This document shows positions 1 through 12,296 of a stretch of 64,000 nucleotides of DNA, piece after piece. The translations under genes were made by a program, and so were the position numbers. The notes under the pieces were generated by a model that worked only from the letters and a program-made list of their open reading frames with translations, had not been told where the DNA came from and did no database searches. The stretch lies in assembly GCF_026230105.1 (NCBI RefSeq), contig NC_079474.1:39012294-39076293 (forward strand), read 5' to 3'. The stretch is from Diorhabda sublineata (lineage: Eukaryota > Arthropoda > Insecta > Coleoptera > Chrysomelidae). Each line of letters starts with the position of its first letter. The first letter of the stretch is position 1.

Positions 1-1160
1 CCTGAAATGTTTGATCAGAGACATTTTTGTTCGAAAAGATTGAAACATGATTTATTGACTCTCTTTTTCATCACTACCATACTCAGTAAATTTGACATAC
101 CCCGCGCATGTCGTCACGCTGGAATCAGGATATTTTCTTGGCTATCAAGATTAAGCTAGAGCTGTACATATTCACCGGGTTTTTGTGTGTTTGGCATATT
201 TTTTGTGCCGATTGGCTTAGCCAGTATTCAGTATTATTTTAGAGTTGATCTAACTATTATTATTTTCTTTTAAAAGATAACTTTCTATTATGAGATCATA
301 ACTAATCGACATACCAAAGAAACAAGTATTAAATACTTTATATTTCCAAAAAAATTAAGCCTGTTGTCGAGAGAATACACTTAATTCAAATGATGACAAA
401 TGAATGAAAAGAATACAACGTGACGGTGTATATGTATCGTATGTACAATCGCTTCTTATTTGGGAGTTGATAGCCAATAAAAATATTTTTTCTCTCCACG
501 TATGTTTCACTCACCAGGTTTAGCAGCAGGTGATATCTGACTCTGGCCTATAATGTAGAAATGTGCCAAAGGAAATAAATCGAAACCACTCTTAATAATT
601 AAAAAGCTAATGAAATCTAACCCAATAGAAACCTACTAAAATTTCATGTTAACTTTTTACAACGTTTTTAATGAAATAATTAATCTATTGTATGTTTATA
701 CCTTGTAAGACAGCGCGTTACATTTGAGTGAAAAATTAGGATACTTCGTGTCTCGAAAAATAATTGATCTTTTGATAAAGCAGAAACATTCTTCTAAGAA
801 ACATGCCATATCGAGATATCTATTTGCTAGTAAAGATGCTAGTAAAGAAGAGATACCGCGATATCCTCAAATTCTTAATTGGTTTCACTGCTCCGCTTGG
901 ACAATGGCGTACCACCGATAAACGAGCAGTGTGGTTATAAAAAGAATTTAAAAGATTTTATCTCCAAACGGTGGTAAATGTAGGAAAAGATCTAAGGGTA
1001 TTAAAATTTGATTTACAAATAAGGAACTGGAAATATTTTACCATGTAGCAAAATATTTTTGGGTTAAAGAAAAGAATGTCTTCATTGTATATCTTTTATC
1101 GTCTAAGGCTAATTATTTTATCCTTCATTTAGTGGGATGGTAAAAATATCCAAAAATAAC
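1..1160. other. AT-rich intergenic stretch, no gene seen
   Basis: No recognisable protein, RNA gene or mobile element was found. A 65-codon open stretch at 724-921 on the plus strand opens with TTG, has no recognisable motif and is most likely chance. Confidence 0.5.
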
Positions 1161-1173
1161 ATTAGTTAAGAAT

Positions 1174-1199
1174 TTTATTGTAAAAACAGTCGGTTTATT
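1174..1199 (-). promoter_or_regulatory. Candidate poly(A) signals of the secreted-protein gene
   Basis: Read on the minus strand, AATAAA occurs at 1194-1199 and again at 1174-1179, about 100-125 bases past the stop codon of the secreted-protein gene. That is a normal distance for an insect 3' untranslated region. In AT-rich DNA the hexamer is common, so the assignment rests on position. Confidence 0.4.
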
Positions 1200-1298
1200 A
1201 CAATATATTATATATAAAATTAGATTTAAGCTTAAAGGGTCAGTCTATAATATAGATACATTATTATATATTGCACAAAGTTCTTATTCACACTTTCT

Positions 1299-1896
1299 TT
1301 ACGGTAATAACCGATGGTAATGCGCCTTCTTACTCTTCCCAATTACGTAGAAAGAATGTGGTTTTCCATTGCCAGAAAAATATTTAGTGAAACCTGACTT
1401 CTTAGGTTTAGCAGGAACATAATAGTAAGGTTTGTGAGGTTTTTTTTCTTTAATCGGTTTATCCAAAACTTCATTCCAACTTTCCGGTTGTCTGTAATCA
1501 TTCAAGTAATCGTCTGATTTAGCTTTGTGCGATGCCGCTACTTTTTTCATCAAAGGTAGATTCCAATGATAAATTTTCGAAGGTTTACCATTGTTCTTGA
1601 ACCCCACAGGTAAATTTCTGCTTTTACTGTTGATATCATCTAAAGAATTTGGCGCGTTATGAACGTAATAGTGTGGATGTGGAGGTAGTTTCACAATGTA
1701 CATATGAGAATCATCGGATCGGCTGTGGTGTCTTGATTCTACGGCTAGTCTCTTCCTATGATGGCTGTTTGGACCTCTGATTCTCTGCAATCCCAGTTTT
1801 GTAAGAAGCTCATGATTTTTTGTTGAAAGTGATGGTTTACTGTCCGAGAGAGTGAAAAACAGAATAGCCAGTAGAGCTATGTAGAGGGATATGAAC
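1299..1896 (-). CDS. Secreted His/Lys/Tyr/Pro-rich protein, last coding exon
   Basis: This is the longest open frame in the window, about 199 codons from the proposed splice acceptor to TAA. It opens with a hydrophobic signal-peptide core (FISLYIALLAILFF) ending near SDS-KPS, so the product should be secreted. The mature part is basic, rich in His, Lys, Tyr and Pro, with a basic cluster HHRKRL, two aromatic blocks (PPHPHYYV and KPYYYVPAKP) and two NGKP motifs (GFKNNGKPSKIYHWN and SGNGKPHSFYV). An ATG at 1919 would extend the frame, but just downstream the minus strand reads TTTTTGTTTGTTTCAG followed by GTTC, a good splice acceptor with the exon starting at 1896. The likely start is therefore a short upstream exon encoding M plus one or a few residues, the layout typical of insect cuticle-type genes where an intron interrupts the signal peptide. 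I did not find a convincing first exon. Function is unknown; a cuticle or extracellular-matrix role is inference. If the ATG at 1919 is used there is no intron. Confidence 0.75.
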
Positions 1897-2116
1897 CTGA
1901 AACAAACAAAAACTGACATTAGGCTTTTGTATAATTGTTTTTATTGAACATTGAATGAAAAAAAAAGGTATCGAGTTGACAATAAATATTTGTTTTTGAA
2001 AGGTAATACGCGTACGCAAATAAAAGAGGAATTAAACACAGTGTAAGGAAACTGCACCATCTTTTACGACGGTAAAATTTTAGGCAACTAGCGGTAGCAT
2101 TGAAAAAGTTCAGCAA

Positions 2117-2462
2117 ATGGTACTGAACAACCGTCGGATTAAGATAGAAGAGACTATTGACCTATCGAAAGAACGAATTTGCTATATACTGACCAAAGAA
2201 ATATACATGGGTGGGTTTTCCGTGCGTTTGCTCCGTCGGATCAAAAGCGCATTCAAAGAACCTTGTCCAGGCCTTAATAATAGGATTTACAACTGCAGAT
2301 GAAACCTGGGTCCACTAATACAATTCTGAAATGAAAAAACAGTGGATTGCAGCGGGCGAACCTGCTCCGAAAAAAGTTGAGGCGCTTTCATCGGCCGAAA
2401 ACGTGACGACAACAGTTTTTTTTTTTGGATAATCATGGGATTGTATTCGTCGACTATCTTTA
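2117..2462 (+). pseudogene. mariner transposase remnant (middle part)
   Basis: Translation gives NNRRIKIEETIDLSKERICYI, the second helix-turn-helix of mariner transposases. After frameshifts come a WVPRLLT-like linker (RLLTPDQKRIRKEP), the first catalytic Asp in DETWVH at 2298-2315, then KQWIAAGEPAPKK and a decayed FWD...GIVFVDYL block. The N-terminus and everything after the GIVF block, including the second and third catalytic Asp, are missing. At least two frameshifts and a stop replace the usual HHY after DETWVH. It is a dead fragment of the family carrying GEPAPKK, different from the ACGAGGGTTGC-ended mariner family elsewhere in the window. Confidence 0.8.
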
Positions 2463-5400
2463 ATAATGTATATATACTCGAATTCAATTGTGTGAATGTT
2501 TCCTTTCTTTTTCAAAATTTTAGAAGTCAATTGATAATAGATGATTCCTTGAAACAATTGAATGTAGAGAAAAAACACAATAAATTAAAAAAAATACACG
2601 GAATTAATCATATTAAAATGTTCTGGCAACATGATGTCATAAACATTTATTTCTGTCCTCTTTACTCGTACATCATTATCGCACATTCACCTTTGTCGTC
2701 AGTGTCAAAAAAGTAGCAAGGATAGGTCAATGAAATACTAAATATGCATTACTCATGCAAATCCATTTTATAACCTTCAAAGTAGGCTATTTCAGACAAG
2801 GCATCCATCCGTTATGCTTAAGCATATTAAGATAGAATTGAGTTATATTTTTTCTTTTAATCGTATATCAACTTGTTCCTTAAAAGTTATTGTTTCTTTT
2901 ATCCTACCCACATTAAGATGATTTCCCTTCATTTTGTAAGATCTGCAGGAAATTAAACTACGATACAGTACGTCTTTTCAAACAGTTTGTTAATTATGTC
3001 CTGTTTAATAGGGTTTTCATGAGAAACAGGAAATTAACAGTGTCTACACAAAACCGATTTGCTCATATATATTAATTTGTGTATAGACAAGCAACTTTGT
3101 TAATAAATATCCAATATTACTTACGAAATAGGGGTTTCATGTTCTAGAGTGAAATTGTAAGGGTTGACATTCAAACTCTGGAGAAGTAGTTAATTTTCTC
3201 GATCATTTTTCTTGACTAGGAAATTTCTAGTAGAACGAATAGTAAATAAGTCTGAGTCAAACAGTGTTGTATGCTGATAAATTTTGAGCGGAGTTTATAT
3301 TATGCGATAGTTAGAAATTGAATTAGTCTTCAAACTAACACCATGTGAAAATAAGTTTTAATCATTATTTTTTTTCAACACTTCAGTTAAATAAATTTAA
3401 TTCGTTTTATACATTGTTAGAAAATATTTTACAGACTAAAAAAGCGCACAAATTATCATTAATTTTCACTAATTTAGTGATATTTTACATTACCTAACCC
3501 AAATCCTTTTCATACTTAAAACAGTTATATTAAATGAATACATTTTGATTATAACATCTCACTTAAGCCACAATAATTAATTAAAATAAGCAGTTACTTT
3601 TCACGTAAATTTATTACACAAATATATACTTTTGAGTTTTTTTAATCCAAATAGAATATTATGAATAATGAATAAATTCACATTAAGTAAGTAAAAAAAA
3701 TTTAAATACCTCAAAATACACAGCAGAATTGAGTCGCGAGATAACTCTCAAACAAAAAAACAAAGAAGCAAAGTAAAGAAAAGAATGCAATAATAATAAA
3801 TAAAATTCCAATCTAACGAAATGTTTCATATTTCGGAATGGCAAAAACAATATATTGCTGATGCAATGGTTGAATATTTGATAAATAGATTAACTTATTG
3901 TCAATACCATCAAATAAAAAAGTAAATATTTTCCTATCTCCACAAAAAATTATTAAAGGACACTATTGATCCCGTTCTCACAAATAAAATCGAAAATGAT
4001 AATGTATTTTTTACATTTACCCTTTCGCAGTTTTGTGTTACAAAAGAATCTGATGTTAAGATCAATCAGCAATTTACATCTAACTTAAATTACTACTGTG
4101 TAACTAGCTAAGATTTTCTCAACAGTATTCTTAGATTTCTTGATACTTGTACACTAATTAACGTTCGCCTGAACACACAATACAAATTCATTTTACCAAC
4201 TCGAAAGATTTAACCCTCTTGAGTCTTCTCTCTATTCCTTCAATGTCAAGGAGCTGGATTACCTCAAAATTTCAACATTGGTGTGGTGATGAAAATCATG
4301 ATTCGGAGCAAATTTCACTACAGTTTGTTTAACATTGTTTTTACCCAGATTCTTGTGTACCAAGGTATATCCACGATGTTCCTTAGTACCTCGTTCTGAA
4401 ATCTTTGAAACCTCTGAATGAAATGTAAACTAGTTTGAATAGCACAGCCTCAAACCACCAGATGAGTTTGAGGGTATGTTTATAAATCATATCTTGTGTA
4501 CAGACAGAGTGGAATTTCGTCCTATCAACCAATACATTTTTTTATATTTATTTCGAAGTTGTTTCCTTTTCTTTTTAATATGAGCTTTTCAGCGAAGGAT
4601 GCTAATGATCTTGAAAGTTATCAACTGATCAGTGTTTATCAGTATAAATTATTAGCGAATATTGTCAGACCCATCCCCTAATGCCATATGACGCCGTTAA
4701 CCAGAGTGTAACGTAATATAATACGATAAAAACAATTAAACGCATATACTCGTATGTAGATCGAAATAAATCGTTAGCTATGAGGTGACATAATAAAATG
4801 TTGAAACACATAATTTCGATCCACAAACCATCTTGAATATTTAATTCAATAGTAAATGAAAATTTTATTTGCAATATTTGTTCTAGTTTATTTTTAAAAA
4901 TGACATATTAGCATACTATAAGCGTTTCGTTTCATTTTTAAGAGCAATTCAAATATTTTCTAGAAAAAACAATGTAAATACACAAAAAAATGGTTGACCA
5001 CTCTATCTAAGTGCCTTTCTGATGATGTGTACCTATTTAAAAATAAGGGGTTGAGGAAGTGAAAGGAAGAGGGTTATGAAAATATTAATGTGTTTTGGTA
5101 GTTTCCCAAATCTGATGAATACTGTGAAATATGCAGGTTTTTTCTGCGAATCACTGAGTATGCGGAAGAGGAGGAGAAAGAGAGACGATTTTAACAAAGG
5201 AAATGTCACAAACTAGAAATTAATAGCTACAGAAAATAAACACCCAAGATCTCGATACAATCGCCAATGGAAGAAGTTTCTCAAACACAATTAGAAAAAT
5301 TAAAAATTGTACTGCCGGAACGTATTCAATTACACTTATATGAATAACAAAGAGACGGGAATAATTAAGCACACGTCTCGATATTACCAGCTTACATAAC

Positions 5401-5571
5401 TGTAATTTGAAACCAATAAAAAAGTTTTAAATCAAATCATGTTCAAGAGAAAATGAATACATACGATGTGCCGTATTCAAGTGACAATTACGAAATACAG
5501 GATCCAATTAAAATGTTTTAGAGACAACGGAAATTAATAGTGTGATAAGTGTGTTAAATATATCTAAGACT
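2463..5571. other. AT-rich stretch, nothing recognised
   Basis: About 3.1 kb with no coding, RNA or transposon signature that I can support. Short open frames at 2435-2716, 4496-4681 and 4665-4874 are low-complexity in character and show no motif. Confidence 0.45.
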
Positions 5572-5712
5572 ATGAGTATGACTCTAAGAAGAAAAATTGA
5601 AATAATTTTTTTGTTTGGAGATCATGCTCGTGGCAACAGGGAAATTGTTGTAGAATTTAACTTAAGGCATCTTAACGTGATCTTTTCAACAGTGAAAAAG
5701 CAGCTACAATAA
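5572..5712 (+). pseudogene. Transposase N-terminal helix-turn-helix fragment
   Basis: A 46-codon open frame reads MSMTLRRKIEIIFLFGD, then ARGNREIVVEFNLRH and STVKKQL. This follows the start of a Tc1/mariner-superfamily transposase group common in insects, where a KIEIILLYG-like helix precedes REVAEEFNxRHP and STV. The frame ends after the first helix-turn-helix and no catalytic domain follows, so it is a 5' fragment. The C-terminal DDE fragment at 12147-12296 looks like the same broad group but lies 6.4 kb away and need not be the same insertion. Confidence 0.55.
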
Positions 5713-5889
5713 TTGATTTTTCACTCGAAAGTGGTAGTATATAAAATTCCATAATAATGTTCAACCTCATCGAAAAAAATGGCCTTTTGTTGAGAAAAAT
5801 ATATAATGTGACACACCGAGCAAGCGAATACTTGCAGTTTATCATAATGACTAAATATTGGCAAGGGTAAAATTAATAGTTAATTATGA

Positions 5890-6237
5890 ATCAAGGCACT
5901 AAAGTCATACTTTTTGTCACGAGGCTAAATGCCTCGGCATCTAACCCCACGAGTGGTAAAAAGAGACTTTAGTGCCGCGTTACATATTATCTTTTTGTTT
6001 CAAAACGTCCACCTTTCTTTGAAGCAAGTTGATTATTTTCTGTGGAAGAATCAAAATGTTGGTCTTATCTCCATGAAGGCATGAATACAGCTGCCAACTT
6101 TCTGATTGTTACCAGCTCCATTTTACCAAATCAATGTTTCCATGGAAAAAAGATAACAAACATTTGTCACCAAGGAGTTGTCTTTATAACATTCTGAAAA
6201 GTTTAATGCTAACATGTGAATTATTTGTGCCTTGATT
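5890..6237. mobile_element. MITE-like element with 11-bp terminal inverted repeats
   Basis: AATCAAGGCAC at 5890-5900 is matched by its exact reverse complement GTGCCTTGATT at 6227-6237. The first 88 bases hold a strong hairpin (separate entry). There is no coding capacity. A clear target-site duplication could not be found, so the borders are tentative and the superfamily is unknown. Confidence 0.45.
5896..5977. repeat. Long imperfect hairpin with nested inner stem
   Basis: GGCACTAAAGTC (5896-5907) pairs perfectly with GACTTTAGTGCC (5966-5977). The arms continue imperfectly inward through CTTTTTGTCAC against GTGGTAAAAAG. A separate perfect inner stem, CGAGGC and GCCTCG, encloses the five-base loop TAAAT near 5921-5937. 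Such compact nested palindromes are typical of foldback or MITE ends. Confidence 0.75.
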
Positions 6238-8639
6238 GTTTATTGATAGGTTATGTTAACTAGTAATCCTCTGTTCATTTTCTGAGATCCTCACAAATTT
6301 TTGTTTCCATATACAATAGTTGATTTGTGAGTCTTAGAAGGAAATAAAATATTGTTCATCCGAGTTTACTGGAGAAACTTCTCTCTACAATCCCAAACAT
6401 GCTTCTTATTTTTAAAACTGACAATCTAGCTATTAAATTCAGAAGATTCTAATCCAAACGCAAAAAATGCATAGTTTCATCATTATTCTTTTATATTTGA
6501 ATATTATAGAATTGACTGGAAAATAGAAAATTGTTGAAATATCCAAAAATTTTTATGATTTTCCAAAACCTTTCATAATAAATAAGGTACGTTTTGATAT
6601 TCAACTTTCCAAATATTTAAAAATATCTCTCGTTAAATTTGTTATGCGCCAATATCTTTTAAAGGTACATTAAGAAGATCATATTGGAATAATTTAGGAT
6701 ACAAATCAAAATAATAAAAAATTGAGTCTGTATATGAGATGATATTCTCCATACCTACATTATTTCGAAATCGCGAATCAAAATATCTATAATAATCCCA
6801 TATATCACAACTCGTTGATTAGCAATGGGAACCATTCGAAAATGTCACCATGTATAAATGTGTGAAAATTTAGATGTGAATTTCGAAACGCGACGCACTG
6901 TATAATTTTATGTTCAATATATCAATCACAATAAATTAAATTGCAAGTATCTTTATGTACCATAAACAACAATTTATTAGTTTATAAAAAATTCCAAATT
7001 AACATTTTTTCGTGCTTCAACAAGCCCTTATAGCTCGAAGACATATAAGCTGTAACTAAAAATCTCAATTGTGTTTGACATATGTTCAGCAGGTCTCGCA
7101 AACTTCAAACAATTTGCCTTAGGGCGGACATGGGAGTAGTACCATGGGGTCATTACAGGTCAGGCGTAGTACTTTGATCGCCGTTATAGTCCAGGTACTA
7201 GGAACTAAAATAACAGTTTTCACGTCTTGTTACGATCTTGCTATTAATTTCTTGCATGATATGATCCACCACGAATAACCGCTGTGACCTCTATCGGCTT
7301 TTGCATGAGAAAGGTCATAAAAGCGACTCAATAAAAGTAATAATTATGTTCACAACTAATTCCATTTTGGTTAAATATTAATTATAAATATACGGGGTAT
7401 TTGCAAAATGAAGTGAAAAATTGCTGTGAGTGATTTGGTATTTGAATTCAATACGTAAAGTTGTTTTTATTTAACGAAATTTGACTTAATGAATGAAAAG
7501 AAATTTACTTGCTGTCTTAATGATAAGTGTTTAGAAATTTCTGATTTCGATTCTGTATCATTCCTATTTTTGTTTATATTTGCGACACTTTCTTTTAGAC
7601 TAGTTTAGTGCAAGCGTCAAATAGTGGTATCAAAATCGACAGATATGGAATTAAACGAGGCTATAAAAAATATTTTTAGCGTTTATATATTCCGTATTTC
7701 AAAAACTTCATATATAAAACTTAAATATCTTATATAGTAAACACGTCCGCGCCCGGACCTGATTTAGTGGCTATTTTGTAGTTAGCTGCTCGTGGTGGGG
7801 GATTCTAATCGACCATAAAAATTGAATCTTTCTACCTACTTTACTATTTTTTACTATCCGCAGGCACTGAATTACGCGGTATTCTACTAAATTAGTAGCC
7901 ATGTCTAGACTAGGCTTATGGATTAGCGAAAAGTACTGTTTCTTAGACGTATGCATGCCCAGCGTTATCCAAATAATTATTCATCATGTTCTAAAGCTAT
8001 TACGGACCAACTAGAACCGTGAATTCAGAACTGATACACCATATGCTTTAAATTAGAATTTAGAAATGAGTACCAGAATACTTTTTCAACGAGTAAATGT
8101 TATTGATTGATTATAATATTCTAAAAGGAACAGGAAATAATTTTGCTTCCGATGTTCTATTATATAGCTAAGTTCTCAAGACATGGAATTGCTTATTTTC
8201 ATAAGAATCACGTATAGATAGATCTTTCTGAGGTAGCTTGTGGCATATTCCAATGTGACCTTTTTGATCTATCGTGCTTTTCTATATCTAGATAGAATTT
8301 TTCAGCTTATACTTGATAATGACAGATATCAGACTGAATTCTTTATACAATTTATGGCCAGTGACTTTCCTAAGTCTAGTACCGTAAACCACATCTACAC
8401 TAGAAATTTTTTGTCAATTCTTTCAATTTTATTTGTCAATTTAGATAAAATACCTTGTTAACAAGAGTTTTGACTGTTTTTCAGACTTCACACAGTTCCG
8501 TCGTGAATTATGGCGATCGATCTAATATTAATTCCTTGGATTGTTTTTGACCTGTTGAATTCTTTCATCATACGGTACTCCATTTATTTTTTATTGAGTA
8601 TGTAATTCGGAGGTTTCGGCTCCAACGAATGGCATTGAT
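6238..8639. other. AT-rich stretch, nothing recognised
   Basis: No supported gene. A short GC-richer patch near 7745-7800 and short open frames at 7771-7956 (minus) and 8240-8461 (plus) show no recognisable motif. Confidence 0.45.
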
Positions 8640-8985
8640 CATTTCTTCTGCCTTTTCATGGCACTTACGATCTTCATGGGCGTATTATGCGTATTTTGAG
8701 CAAACAAAAAATACCATATTAGCTTGATTCAACCTCGAATATTTTTAACACTGTTTAGCTCTTATTGGAGATAGTAATTGAACAATATTTCTTTTAATTT
8801 CTTTCAAACAATAGTTAATAGACGTTATTTCCGCATGGAAAATTGTGGTATTCTCAATTAGACAGCTATCTCTTGTTTTGGCGTTTCTAGTCTTGTTTCA
8901 ATGCTTTCCGACATTTTTGTGCCATCTGTATACCAGTTGGATTCATCCAATATGGATGTATCTCCCTTCTGGTTTTTTCTATCAG
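8640..8985 (-). pseudogene. LINE RNase H domain remnant
   Basis: On the minus strand near 8946 the translation reads DESNWYTDGTKMSES, the opening strand and first catalytic Asp of the RNase H domain carried by I/R1/Jockey-type LINEs (consensus WxTDGSK). After a frameshift comes IENTTIFHAEITSINYCLKEI, matching the second block with its catalytic Glu (usual form TVFQAEVxAI). Further down KCHEKAEEMINAIRWSR may be what remains of the later part. Several stops and frameshifts interrupt it. Upstream minus-strand sequence to about 9130 may be decayed reverse transcriptase but is not readable. Confidence 0.65.
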
Positions 8986-9365
8986 GTAAAGTTATTTTGA
9001 ATTTGTTTTGAAGCTGAATATTATAACTATTACCTCAATAGGTTGCTTCAATACAATTTTTAGAGTATCTGCTTCCAGTTTATTTATGCATGCAAAGAGA
9101 AACTGAATCCAACTAATTCCTCTATTTGTTATACATGTTGAGGGAAATTTTTTTGCAAATGACTAGTCTTGGGTCATGGTCTAATTTTCTTTGATAATTT
9201 CGATAAATTCAGGTTTACAGTGAATTAATTTAGAATTCGAAAATGCATACAATATGCGATATTCCAAAAAGATTAGAGTCTCCTAACCAATTACTATTAA
9301 TGAGGATAATTGGATATGTTTTGGAGTTGTAGAAAATGAGAAATCAAATTAAAAGTTATTACAAG

Positions 9366-9445
9366 TCCGTGGCCTGAGTGGATATATAAAACTATTAACT
9401 AAGTCCCATAACCACTGATTGAGCGTGTAAGCTAGAATAAATGAG
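9366..9445 (+). repeat. tRNA-like (SINE-type) A box with decayed B box
   Basis: TGGCCTGAGTGG at 9371-9382 is one base from the A box of serine/leucine tRNAs (TGGCCGAGTGG). About 50 bases on, GTAAGCTAGAAT could be a ruined B box (GGTTCGAAT). The cloverleaf does not fold, so this is at best a tRNA pseudogene or the head of a tRNA-derived SINE. Confidence 0.3.
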
Positions 9446-10019
9446 AAATTTTGTTTGATACAATAATTTTAATGCAGATTCTGTACAAAAAAAAATACTT
9501 TAAAAACGAAATTCAGCTTTATACAATGAACCCTTTTGTTAATTCACATAAGTAATTGTTGAATGCTTATCTTTTTGGTTGTGGAATTTTCTCTTTAGAT
9601 ACTTTCTATTCCAAGCGAATGACTAACTAATAACAAATGTACGTTAATTAGCAATTAATGTTTCCCGTTATTTGCCAACAGTATGAACGAAGACAATAAT
9701 GATTTACAGAATAATTTTCAACAAACACAAAATCATAGCGTAGCAACAGTGTACCTGTTAGTTACTATTACCAAAAGATCTGTAGTCTGAATATTAAAAT
9801 TATTGCTCTTGCATCAGAAATTTGCGTATTATTCGTTTTTCATAATCTAAATAATGTTAATGTTAATACATACTCGTATTACACCACAAAAACTGCCCTA
9901 AGTTAGTGCTTTAATCGAAAATGGACTTGGTCAGCGAACTAGCTTGATAATTGGATATGACCCGCGCAGCGGTTCGAAGTGTGTACCAGCGTTATTAGGA
10001 GACTGGATCCTTTCATAGG
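9446..10019. other. Spacer before the Tc1 remnant
   Basis: No supported gene. GC content rises after about 9930 and this part may be the ruined 5' portion of the Tc1 element that follows, but no helix-turn-helix motif is readable. Confidence 0.35.
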
Positions 10020-10645
10020 TGAACTGGAAAAGGCAGAAGGCGATTTACAACCGCTCGCGATTACCGCTTTATTGTATCAACAGCATTAAGGAATTCGTTA
10101 GAGGACAGTAAGACGAAGACTGCAGGAAAATAATCTGACCTCTGAAACCTGCGATTGGTCCAAAACTTAATCCAGCTCATCGATAAGCACATCTGCGTTT
10201 TGTATCTAAAGTGGACCTTGGTAGAATTGGGAATTGTTCTGTTCTCAGATGAGACCAGAATATGGTGGCTACCAAAGAGGGAATGTGTACCGAAGAACAA
10301 GAGAGCGATTTGCTGCTTTGAAGAGCGGAGTGCTTATGGAAGTGGTTCCTGTATGATCTGGGGTGTTCATTCGTAGTGACGACAGTGTTTACAGGAGAAG
10401 ATATATCGAGGACATTTTAGTAATTCATGTGGTACGTTACGTCGACTACATTGGAGACGCATTTACCTTGATGTAGACAATGCAAAAGTCCGCACACCGA
10501 TAGAATCGTGCAAAAATACTGCCACTTCCTATCCCAAACTAGATCCCAGAGCTTAGAAGAGCAGTGGAAGAAGAACGGCTCAACATGCCACAAGAAACAA
10601 TAGCTAACTTGATTAGACTTATGTCTAATCGTATAAGAGACCATA
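10020..10645 (+). pseudogene. Tc1-family transposase remnant
   Basis: Readable blocks, in changing frames, are VLFSDETRIWW with the first catalytic Asp at 10248-10250, then CCFEERSAYGSGSCMIWG, YIEDIL plus VVRYVDYIGDAF, then VDNAKVRT with the second catalytic Asp at 10476-10478. Next comes a ruined PKLDPRA in place of the usual DLNPIEH block, and finally a C-terminal PQETIANLIRLMSNR-like stretch. This order is that of a DD34E Tc1 transposase; the third catalytic residue (Glu) is lost. Frameshifts and stops make it inactive. The helix-turn-helix part is not readable and no terminal repeats were found. Confidence 0.75.
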
Positions 10646-12146
10646 CCCCTATTTATATTAATAATAATGAAGCTTTAGATGCATTAATTTCATTATATTA
10701 TACATAGGAAGTTTCCATAATTTTATACTCACATTAAAACATATGTCTTTTTTTTGATCTGATAAATAATTCAAAAAAATATATAGTTAAAATCAAAAGA
10801 TTACAGTGGGTCGATTTCTATGCACACAAGTATATATATACAAATAAAAATACAGAGATATTTCATTAATAACGTAATTCGCACGATGTAGATTGCTACT
10901 TTTCATCAATTGTTATTTAGTTGCAGTTTCATCGTATCTAATCCCCTCATCACATAGTCATTGTTGCGTTTTAGGGTTTGAAACCTTCGTTCCATTTGAA
11001 CCATTCGCTCCGGCGAATATGATAGAATACATTAGTTATTACAATAATAGATTCATATCCGACATGTTATGAATCAGACTCAAATCACAGTTAGAAGCTA
11101 CGTTCATGTTCTCGTGATAGCTGCTAGATATATAGATCATGCTACTTTCCTATAGAAATCCACTTTTTATATGAGTAACTAGAAGCCGCTGTCTTTTGTC
11201 GGTTCGTGCTAGAAAACTTTCAAGTATTCCAACTTCTTGTGATGGTTGTGGAACTATACTTTCGTTACCAGGTGATTACTTTTTGTGTAATGCAAAGATG
11301 AAGGAAGTTTGTGTTTATCTAACATTTCACGACTCATATTGGGAATTACGTCGTTATCTTTGATTACAGCAAATTTTAAATAGTTGAAATGTGTTTCTAA
11401 TAATTTAAAAATATTTCAAAATTGGGTACTTTTCGCCTTACCACTTGAATAAATTACCGCTTGGTATTTACCAGATTTTTATTATTATCTCGATGAGAAA
11501 ATACTTATTTTTCACGGTATGGCGTGTGAAAATACATACTTGAATGTATGTAACCAATTTGCGGTATTTTCAAACATATTTTATTGCGTTTACCTTATAG
11601 TATACATTCTCTTGAATCTCTAAAGAGTATCATAAATCATTGAGTAGAACTATTAAAATTCAGAAACCGCTAGCTCTGTCTCAAGAGAGGCAGTGCAAGG
11701 TAAATATTGACAGGTTAAATTTGTGTACCTTCAAGGTATATATAAATAAAATAAACTAATATACGAGGCAATTTGAAATAGAAGAATTTAAGAGAACTAG
11801 TTTCTCTATGCCCAAAGGTGTGCCTTTGTTGTTTTTAGTTTGTTATGTTATGAAATACACTGTTATACATAACAAATTTCCTTCGTATCTCTTACATAAG
11901 CAAACGTATAAACCAATGAAATTCAAAAGCTTTACGTTTGCGGTTAAGATTGTACCTATCAGTGATGGCAGATGTTGTCCTTCTTAGAATGCGGTCTGGT
12001 ACTAAGAACCACAAGACAATCACTTATTTTGAAAACCGTTTATTGAAAAGTATGGTTCAAAAATGAACATAACAACAAATCATTCAAGTTTTATTCTCAC
12101 TAGTTAGTTTTGTACGAGTAAGAGATTTGCCTTGTACATAGATTAT
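10646..12146. other. AT-rich stretch, nothing recognised
   Basis: No coding, RNA or repeat feature could be supported on either strand. Confidence 0.45.
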
Positions 12147-12296
12147 TGCACTGTTTGGATTGACCGTTTAGGTAATATTGACGTCATTTTCCTAAACTGG
12201 CCTCTCAGGTTACCGGATTTAACGCTGTGCCACTTCTTCTTTTGGGAACACGGTAAAGATATTGTTTATGTACAGAGTTGCTCCAAGAGAAACTAG
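12147..12296 (+). pseudogene. DDE transposase C-terminal fragment
   Basis: The frame reads TVWIDRLGNID, then NWPLRLPDLTLCHFFFWEHGKDIVYV and a stop. Insect Tc1/mariner-superfamily transposases of one common group have WIGRGGPIxWPxRSPDLTPLDFFLWGHLKxxVY here. The catalytic Asp of the LDFFLW motif is replaced by His (LCHFFFW), so even this fragment is dead. The second catalytic Asp and the upstream domain are not recognisable. Confidence 0.6.

Noticed and set aside
3117..3140. ATGAAACCCCTATTTC followed by GTAAGT on the minus strand, as first exon of the secreted protein
   Set aside because: It leaves one base of a split codon whereas the exon at 1896 needs two, so joining them hits a stop within a few codons.
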